From Minwuiaceae bacterium (GTDB taxonomy: Bacteria; Pseudomonadota; Alphaproteobacteria; Minwuiales; Minwuiaceae): DNA of 64,000 bases. Under the pieces are notes generated by a model. That model had not been told where the DNA came from. It was given only the letters and a program-made list of their open reading frames with translations, and did no database searches. Shown in pieces: positions 58,276 to 64,000 of the stretch. Where the stretch lies: assembly GCA_028278525.1 (NCBI GenBank), contig JANQEE010000017.1:1-64000 (forward strand), in the 5' to 3' direction. The stretch's first letter is position 1. Each line of letters begins with the position of its first letter. A program made the translations under genes and the position numbers.

Positions 58276-58490
58276 GATCCGTCTTGGTGGGTTCTGGGTG
58301 GGTGAATCGGCGCCTTCGGAGCCAACATCCCAGCAAACTACCGTAATCGGACCCTACGGGGGAAGCGAAGGCGGCGCACCCTGAGCAATTCCGTCAACGC
58401 TCTCTATTTGTTTACACAATTGAGGTACTGAAATTGCTATCAACACCGGCTAGTCGTGCCTCAACTTCGGGTTTCCCAGCGGCGTAACAC

Positions 58491-59210
58491 ATGCTCAAAA
58501 TACCGGACCAGAGTTTCAACATCGCCACATACAATGTGCATAGTTGTATCGGCACCGATCGCCGGTTCTCGCCGGACCGGATCGCCGAGGTGATCGAGAG
58601 CCTGGACGCCGACGTCATCGGCCTTCAGGAGGTCGGCTGGCACCTGCGCGGCCGCCGCGACTTCGACCAGTTCGAATTCCTCCGGGATCGCACCGGCTAC
58701 GACGTTCATGCCGGGGTGACCAAGAATCACAGCAAGGCGCATTTCGGCAATGCGATCCTCACCAAATGGCCGGTTCGCGATGTGCGCCAGTTGGACCTAT
58801 CGGTGCCTTACCGCGCGCGGCGCGGCGCAATCGACATCGATGTGGAGATCCAGGGCATTCCGGTCCGAGTGATCAACGCTCATCTGGGCCTCGACCCCAG
58901 GGAGCGCCAGATTCAATTCTCCCGAATCTGTCAGGCAGTCGAGCAGGATAACGACCGGCCGATGCTGCTGATGGGGGACTTCAACGAATGGCGGATGAAA
59001 ATCCCGCCGCTGCGTCAGGTCGAGCGGTTCTTTCCGAACGCGCTGGCGCCGAAGACGTTCCATACCCGCAAGCCCCTACTCCGTTTCGACCGCATATATG
59101 CGACAAACGACCTGCATCTTGGCGATCACGCCGTCGTGCGGACGGATCTGACGAAACGGGCCTCGGACCATTTACCGGTGCGCTGCACCGTGTCCCGCTT
59201 CGCGCAATAG
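58491..59210 (+). CDS. endonuclease/exonuclease/phosphatase family protein
   Basis: A 239-residue EEP-superfamily metal-dependent hydrolase. The four signature blocks appear in order: YNVHSCIG (Asn), GLQEVGWH (Glu), NAHLGLD (His), GDFNEW (Asp-Asn) and a final SDHLPV (Asp-His). Relatives adjacent to cardiolipin synthases are thought to act on phospholipid head groups or phosphoinositides rather than on DNA. Divergent placement next to cls supports a membrane-lipid role, but nuclease activity is not excluded. Confidence 0.87.
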   Translation: MLKIPDQSFNIATYNVHSCIGTDRRFSPDRIAEVIESLDADVIGLQEVGWHLRGRRDFDQFEFLRDRTGYDVHAGVTKNHSKAHFGNAILTKWPVRDVRQLDLSVPYRARRGAIDIDVEIQGIPVRVINAHLGLDPRERQIQFSRICQAVEQDNDRPMLLMGDFNEWRMKIPPLRQVERFFPNALAPKTFHTRKPLLRFDRIYATNDLHLGDHAVVRTDLTKRASDHLPVRCTVSRFAQ

Positions 59211-59362
59211 GCTGTTTCGGCCGCCACGGGGCCGGCCATTCATTTCCAGACACCCCCGCCATCGCCAACGCATAGCCAAACCGTTCGCCCAGCCCTGGCG
59301 GTGCGGAGCCGCCTGCGCTAGCGTTCCTCGCAAGCAGCCGAAGAACGCACAGCGAGGCAACC

Positions 59363-60064
59363 ATGATCGATCTGTACTATTGGCCGACACCGAACGGTCA
59401 CAAAGTGACCATGTTCCTGGAAGAGACCGGGGACGATTACCGGATCCTACCGGTCAATATCGGCGCCGGAGACCAGTTCGAGCCAGATTTCCTGAGGATC
59501 GCGCCGAACAACCGCATGCCGGCGATCGTCGACCACGCACCGGCGGGCGGCGGCGAACCGGTCTCGGTCTTCGAATCCGGCGCGATATTGCTTTACCTGG
59601 CCGAAAAGACGGGGCGCTTCATTCCTTCCGACATATACGGCCGCGCCGACGTGCTGCAATGGCTGTTCTGGCAGATGGGCGGCCTCGGACCCATGGCCGG
59701 ACAGAACAGCCATTTCCACAATTACGCTCCGGAGCCGATGCCCTATGCGATCGACCGCTATGTGAACGAAGTCAACCGTCTGTATGGCGTGATGGACAAG
59801 CGGCTCGCGGACCGTGACTTCCTGGCCGGCGACTATTCGATCGCCGACATGGCGAGCTATCCGTGGGTGGTGCCGCACGAACGGCAAAAACAGAACATCG
59901 AGGATTTTCCCAACCTTAAACGATGGCTCGACGCCATCGCCGCCAGGCCTGCAACGATCGCCGCCTACGAGAAAGGCAAACCGATCAGCGAAGCCAACAA
60001 GGTCGATCCGGCGGAAGCCAGGAAAGTCCTGTTCGGCCAAACAGCGGAAACCATCCGTCGTTGA
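59363..60064 (+). CDS. glutathione S-transferase family protein (YfcG/Ure2p-like)
   Basis: A 233-residue GST. The N-terminal thioredoxin-like domain opens MIDLYYWPTPNGHKVTMFLE, typical of the YfcG/Ure2p disulfide-bond oxidoreductase branch, with PAIVDHAP and VFESGAILLYLAEKTG (the glutathione site Glu-Ser). The helical C-terminal domain has GPMAGQNSHF and YSIADMASYPWV. The full length matches the family. It is followed after 13 bases by a YcaQ-like gene on the same strand. Confidence 0.88.
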   Translation: MIDLYYWPTPNGHKVTMFLEETGDDYRILPVNIGAGDQFEPDFLRIAPNNRMPAIVDHAPAGGGEPVSVFESGAILLYLAEKTGRFIPSDIYGRADVLQWLFWQMGGLGPMAGQNSHFHNYAPEPMPYAIDRYVNEVNRLYGVMDKRLADRDFLAGDYSIADMASYPWVVPHERQKQNIEDFPNLKRWLDAIAARPATIAAYEKGKPISEANKVDPAEARKVLFGQTAETIRR

Positions 60065-60077
60065 TCGATTGCCCGAC

Positions 60078-61286
60078 ATGTCACTAACGGTCAGCAATAA
60101 AGATGCCCGGCGGCTGTTCCTGCATCTGCAGGGACTGTCGCGTCCGCCGCGGCAAAAACTGACGCCCGCTGCGCTGCTCGACTTGATCGAACAGTTGGGG
60201 TTCGTCCAGGTCGATAGCATCAGCACCGTGGAACGCGCTCATCACATGATTCTGTTCTCGCGGAATCAGACCTACCGGCGCGAGCATCTGACGCGACTGA
60301 TCGAGCGGGACGCCGAGTTGTTCGAGCATTGGACCCACGACGCCTCGATCATCCCGTCCCGCTTCTATCCGTACTGGAAGCCGCGTTTCGAGAAGGCACG
60401 GCAGCGTCTGCTGGATCGGTGGCAGGAACGGCGCGGGCCGGACTTCGACGCCGCTTTGGAGACCATTCGCAGCCACATACGCGACAACGGCCCGGCAATG
60501 GCCCGCCATTTCGCCGACGGCAACGGCAAAAAGGGTTCGTCAGGCTGGTGGGAATGGCATCCGGCCAAGACGGCGCTGGAGTATCTCTGGCGCACCGGCG
60601 AGTTGGTCGTCGCCAAGCGGGAAGGCTTCCAAAAGGTCTACGACTTCGCGGACCGGGTGCTGCAAGATTGCCATCGCGCACCGGAAGTGTCCTACGACGA
60701 GTTCGTCGACTGGAAATGCTCGGCCGCGCTGGACCGTCTGGGCATCGCGACGCCGGGCGAACTGGCGGCGTTCTGGGAGTCGGTCTCCCCGGCCGAAGCG
60801 TCGGACTGGTGCGAACGGCAGAAGTCCGACAACCTGGTTACCGTCACGGTGGAAACCGCCGACGGCTCCAAACCTCGAAAGAGCTACGCGCGCCCGGAAG
60901 TCGCGGATCGGATTGCCGACAGTCCGGAACCGCCGAATCGCGTTCGCGTCCTCAGTCCGTTCGACCCGGTGCTGCGCGACCGCAAGCGCGCCCAGCGCCT
61001 GTTCGACTTCGACTATCGGATCGAGATTTTCGTGCCCGAGGCGAAACGCAAATACGGCTACTACGTCTTTCCGATCATGCAACGCGACCGCTTCATCGGA
61101 CGGATCGACATGAAGCATTGGCGCGACAAGGACGCGTTGGTTGTGAAAGGTCTTTGGATGGAGCCCCGCTGCAAACTGACCAAAGGCCGCCGATGCGACC
61201 TGGACGCGGAGTTGGACAGGCTCCGGAAGTTCGTGGGGGCGGACAAAGTCGCGTTCGAGGACCACTACATCAAATCCCCCGCGTGA
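60078..61286 (+). CDS. YcaQ-family crosslink-repair DNA glycosylase (DUF1006)
   Basis: A 402-residue winged-helix protein of the YcaQ/AlkX group that unhooks interstrand DNA crosslinks. Family blocks visible are VQVDSISTVERAHHMILFSR (the QxD-containing QVD motif near residue 37), EHWTHDASIIP, WWEWHPAKTALEYLWRTGEL and the central SPFDPVLRDRKRAQRLFDFD. The final FPIMQRDRFIGRIDMKHWRD matches the C-terminal wing. The ATG at 60078 begins the domain; upstream in-frame codons lie over the GST gene and are not family-like. Confidence 0.85.
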   Translation: MSLTVSNKDARRLFLHLQGLSRPPRQKLTPAALLDLIEQLGFVQVDSISTVERAHHMILFSRNQTYRREHLTRLIERDAELFEHWTHDASIIPSRFYPYWKPRFEKARQRLLDRWQERRGPDFDAALETIRSHIRDNGPAMARHFADGNGKKGSSGWWEWHPAKTALEYLWRTGELVVAKREGFQKVYDFADRVLQDCHRAPEVSYDEFVDWKCSAALDRLGIATPGELAAFWESVSPAEASDWCERQKSDNLVTVTVETADGSKPRKSYARPEVADRIADSPEPPNRVRVLSPFDPVLRDRKRAQRLFDFDYRIEIFVPEAKRKYGYYVFPIMQRDRFIGRIDMKHWRDKDALVVKGLWMEPRCKLTKGRRCDLDAELDRLRKFVGADKVAFEDHYIKSPA

Positions 61287-61532
61287 TTCAGTTTCTGCCT
61301 GATAAATAGTCGATAAGATATTGATTTTACTATTATTCAGAATCCTAACCATCAAAGAAGTTAGCAAAAATTGAGGCCTTGCCGTCGTCCGATACCCGCG
61401 ACAAGGCAGCGAAATCCGGCTCGGTTGCGCCGTCGCGCATCCGACGTAGACTCCTGATGTGAAACAAACAGCCGGAAGACCGGGGCGCGATCCGTTCGGC
61501 CCCGCAGCGGCATCATCGCGCGGGGACGAAAC

Positions 61533-63197
61533 GTGGCAGCAAACAAGATAACCGGCCGGTCGGCCTTCCTCTCTCTCCTGAAGGACGAAGGCGTCACCCA
61601 TCTGTTCGGCAATCCGGGCACCACCGAACTGCCGATCATGGATGCCCTCAAAGAGCACGACGATCTGACCTACGTGCTCGGCCTGCAGGAGTCCGTCGTC
61701 GTCGCCATGGCCGATGGCTTCAGCCGGGCCTCCGGCAAACTGACCGCCTGCAACGTCCATGTCGCGCCCGGCCTGGGCAACGCCATGGGCGCGCTTTACA
61801 GCGCCAAGTTCACCGGTACGCCGATGATTATCACCGCCGGGCAGCAGGAACAGGGTCATGGCTTGACCGAACCCCTGCTCTACGACCCGCTGGTGCCGAT
61901 CGCCGCGCCGCTGGTGAAATGGGCAACCGAGGTGACCCGGCTGGAAGACCTGCCGCGCATCGTCCGCCGCGCCGCGAAGGTTGCGACCACACCGCCGACC
62001 GGGCCGGTCTTCATCTCCCTGCCCGGCGACATCCTGAATGACGAAGCGGGGATCGATCTTGGCCACCGCACCCGCGTCGATGCGGCAACCCGGCCTTCGG
62101 ACAGCGCCCTGGATGCGCTCGCCGCGCGTCTCCTCGCCGCCAAAAACCCCGTCATCATCGCCGGCGACGAAGTCGTGTCTTCAAACGCCTTCGCGGAAGT
62201 CGGCCGCCTTGCCGAGGCGCTTGGCGCACCGGCCTACCAGCAGACCGTGCCGTACGGCGCGCATTTCCCGTCCGAGCACCCCGCTTTCATGGGCGGGCTG
62301 TCGCGCGACCAGAAACAGGTACGCTCGACCCTGGAAGCTTACGATCTGCTGTTGGTTCTCGGCGCCGACGTCCTGCGCATGTCCGTCTGGAGCGAGACCG
62401 ACCCGCTGCCATCGGACCTGCCCATCGTGCAGCTTGGTCTCAGGGACTGGGAAATGGGCAAGAACTATCCGACCGAAATGGCAATCCGGAGCGATCTTCG
62501 GGAAACCATCGACGCGCTGATCCCTGCCCTGGAAGCGCAAGGCGGCGCATCGCACGCCGCACTGGCGCACGCGCGCCTGGCTGCCGTCGAAAGCAGGAAC
62601 TGGACGGCGCAACGCGCGGCGAAACGCCAACAGGCGGAAACCCTCTCCGGCGCCGAACCGATTGCCGGCGATTGGCTGATGGCACAGATCGTCGATACCC
62701 TGCCTGCCGACGCCGTCGTGGTGAACGAGGGCCTGACCACCGCGGGCAAATTGCTGGATTTCCTGCCTTACCGCGACCGATACGGCTACCACGCGCTGGC
62801 GAGCGGCGGGATCGGCTGGGCCATCGCCGCATCCGTCGGTATCCAGCTCGCCCAGCCGGAACGGCCGGTGGTGTCGGTCATCGGCGACGGCAGCGCCATG
62901 TACTCGATCCAGGCGCTGTGGACCGCGGCGCATCTGAACCTGCCGATCACCTATGTGATCGCCAACAACAAGGGCTACCGGATCCTGAAGCAGCGATTGC
63001 TCGCCTTCCACGGCAACGACAATTTCGTCGGCATGGATTTCCTGGAGCCCGAGATCGACTTCGTCGGCCTCGCCGGTTCTCTCGGCCTTGCCGCGGAGCG
63101 CATCGTTTCGCCACATGCGATCAAGCCGGCCCTGGACGCAGCGATCCAGAGCCGCCGGCCGACGTTGCTGGAGGTGATGGTCGACCGAACCGTTTGA
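61533..63197 (+). CDS. ThDP-dependent decarboxylase (benzoylformate decarboxylase / acetolactate synthase-like)
   Basis: A 554-residue thiamine diphosphate enzyme. The N-terminal PYR domain shows FGNPGTTELPIMDAL and the catalytic Glu region; the middle domain binds the nucleotide-like fold; the C-terminal PP domain has the GDG...NN thiamine motif GDGSAMYSIQALWTAAHLNL ending in ANNKG (about residues 449-480). It starts at a GTG with a GGGGACG site. The sequence most resembles MdlC-type benzoylformate decarboxylases, though a different 2-oxo acid is possible. The 246-base gap upstream contains an AT-rich promoter-like region and no gene. Confidence 0.87.
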   Translation: MAANKITGRSAFLSLLKDEGVTHLFGNPGTTELPIMDALKEHDDLTYVLGLQESVVVAMADGFSRASGKLTACNVHVAPGLGNAMGALYSAKFTGTPMIITAGQQEQGHGLTEPLLYDPLVPIAAPLVKWATEVTRLEDLPRIVRRAAKVATTPPTGPVFISLPGDILNDEAGIDLGHRTRVDAATRPSDSALDALAARLLAAKNPVIIAGDEVVSSNAFAEVGRLAEALGAPAYQQTVPYGAHFPSEHPAFMGGLSRDQKQVRSTLEAYDLLLVLGADVLRMSVWSETDPLPSDLPIVQLGLRDWEMGKNYPTEMAIRSDLRETIDALIPALEAQGGASHAALAHARLAAVESRNWTAQRAAKRQQAETLSGAEPIAGDWLMAQIVDTLPADAVVVNEGLTTAGKLLDFLPYRDRYGYHALASGGIGWAIAASVGIQLAQPERPVVSVIGDGSAMYSIQALWTAAHLNLPITYVIANNKGYRILKQRLLAFHGNDNFVGMDFLEPEIDFVGLAGSLGLAAERIVSPHAIKPALDAAIQSRRPTLLEVMVDRTV

Positions 63198-63209
63198 GCG
63201 CGCGTCGGT

Positions 63210-64000
63210 TCAATCGCCCAAAACGACTCCTTCGCGGCGCGGGTCCGCCCCGCCGGTCAGCCGCCCGGGCTCGATGACGATGCCGTGCAGGCCGCTGTTC
63301 ATGTCCCGCACCTGCACTTCGTGCCCCATGCTTTCCAGCGGCCCGGCATAGGCCTCTGCCTCGGTGCCTTTCTCCAGGTCGGTCGCACCGTTCCGATTGG
63401 CGACATGTCCCGACGAGATGGCGTCCTGGATATCCATCTTCCAGTCGAGAACCCCGACAATCGTCTGTGCGACATAGTTGATGATCCGGCTGCCGCCCGG
63501 CGAGCCGATCAGCAGAAACGGTTCGCCGTCCGGGCCGAACACGACGGTCGGCGCCATGGAGCTGCGCGGCCGCTTGCCGCCTTCGACCCGGTTGGCGACC
63601 GGCCGGCCGTCCACTTCCGGCGCGCGCGAGAAATCGGTCAGTTCGTTGTTCAGCAGAAAGCCGCGCACCATGACGCGGCTGCCGAAGCCGGTCTCGATGC
63701 TGGTCGTCATCGATACCGCGTTGCCGTAGCGGTCGCGGATGACGACATGACTGGTGCCCGGCCGGTCTCGGCTGCCGTCCGGCGATCGAAGCACCGCGTC
63801 CTTCCAGGGCGGGTTACCGGGCTTGGCCTTTTCCATCGCGTCGTCCCGCCCGATCGCCTGCGCGCGAAGCGTCAGGTAGGCCGGATCGAGCAGGCCTTCC
63901 GTCGGCATGCGGACGAAATCGCTATCCGCCATGTAGAGGGCGCGGTCCGCGAAGGCCAGCTTTCCGGCCTCGGCCAGCAGATGCGCGGCGTCCGGCCCCG
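63210..64000 (-). CDS. gamma-glutamyltransferase, C-terminal part (truncated by window edge)
   Basis: The frame is open to the right end, so about the last 260 residues of a gamma-glutamyltransferase are visible. The autoprocessing site is GTSHVVIRDRYGNAVS, where the Thr becomes the catalytic nucleophile of the small subunit. Further marks are NNELTDFSR, RPRSSMAPTVVF, and GSPGGSRIINYVAQT (the Ser-Gly oxyanion region). These periplasmic enzymes hydrolyse glutathione or transfer gamma-glutamyl groups. It converges with the decarboxylase gene, 12 bases apart. The N-terminus and signal peptide are outside the window. Confidence 0.88.
   Translation of the reverse strand, partial: GPDAAHLLAEAGKLAFADRALYMADSDFVRMPTEGLLDPAYLTLRAQAIGRDDAMEKAKPGNPPWKDAVLRSPDGSRDRPGTSHVVIRDRYGNAVSMTTSIETGFGSRVMVRGFLLNNELTDFSRAPEVDGRPVANRVEGGKRPRSSMAPTVVFGPDGEPFLLIGSPGGSRIINYVAQTIVGVLDWKMDIQDAISSGHVANRNGATDLEKGTEAEAYAGPLESMGHEVQVRDMNSGLHGIVIEPGRLTGGADPRREGVVLGD

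Noticed and set aside
57076-58305. 409-codon plus-strand frame over the cardiolipin synthase gene
   Set aside because: Shadow of the HKD-domain enzyme on the opposite strand; no recognisable domain.
60540-62066. 508-codon minus-strand frame spanning the YcaQ-like gene and the start of the decarboxylase
   Set aside because: Antisense to two well-supported genes with recognised motifs; it would erase their promoters.
1-64000. tRNA genes and riboswitches
   Set aside because: No cloverleaf with a GTTCGA-type T loop and CCA end, and no recognised riboswitch core, was noticed on either strand; a covariance search could still find one.

Overview
The window is a high-GC alphaproteobacterial chromosome segment. 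A free-living, flagellated, Rhodospirillales-like organism is suggested by an orphan TRAP-type binding protein, a LhgO-type oxidase, EgtB, a single-domain DivK-like regulator, a flagellin under a sigma-54 promoter, and families of palindromic intergenic repeats. No rRNA or tRNA gene lies inside the window. The first 240 bases, read on the minus strand, look like the promoter and boxA leader of an rRNA operon whose genes would lie to the left.

Layout. 0.4-5.0 kb: patatin phospholipase, then a racemase / TRAP binding protein / FAD oxidase group with the leftover C-terminus of a TRAP permease. 5.0-8.1 kb: a SUMF1-domain protein and an uncharacterised partner, divergent from an exported cytochrome P460 that carries 17 Cys-Asn-Pro-Cys repeats. 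8.2-10.0 kb: PilZ protein, a small protein and a LuxR regulator with a defective receiver domain. 10.3-27.2 kb: a podovirus-like virion locus with SU10-type head genes. It is complete for terminase, portal, scaffold, capsid, adaptor and tail but has no integrase or replication genes, and it carries a convergent radical SAM/SPASM gene. 27.4-38.7 kb: core and catabolic genes (PncC/CinA, glutaredoxin, acyl-CoA dehydrogenase, O-methyltransferase, amidase, SDR, zinc alcohol dehydrogenase, acyl-CoA ligase, HpcH/HpaI aldolase). 39.0-42.1 kb: radical SAM protein and EgtB.

42.2-50.7 kb holds two divergently oriented cobalt-type nitrile hydratase clusters. In both, the beta subunit is split into two genes. 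They enclose flagellin, fliG and two unknowns. Cluster 1 (minus strand) adds an accessory/chaperone gene translationally coupled to a FAD monooxygenase. Cluster 2 (plus strand) lacks the accessory gene and ends with an AhpD-like protein.

51.1-55.1 kb is an accessory island of three tightly packed genes: an unknown protein, an XRE-ImmA/IrrE protease, and a Mrr-like nuclease fused to a STAND NTPase. It is a candidate anti-phage system. 55.4-64 kb returns to core functions: response regulator, cardiolipin synthase, endonuclease/phosphatase-family protein, GST, YcaQ-like protein, ThDP decarboxylase and a gamma-glutamyltransferase running off the edge. Three hairpin repeat elements lie at 56.5-56.8 kb.

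The strongest leads for new biology are the CNPC-repeat P460 locus, the paired split-subunit nitrile hydratases, the Mrr-STAND island, and the integrase-less virion locus with its radical SAM gene. Functions are inferred from motifs read by eye; no database search was run.
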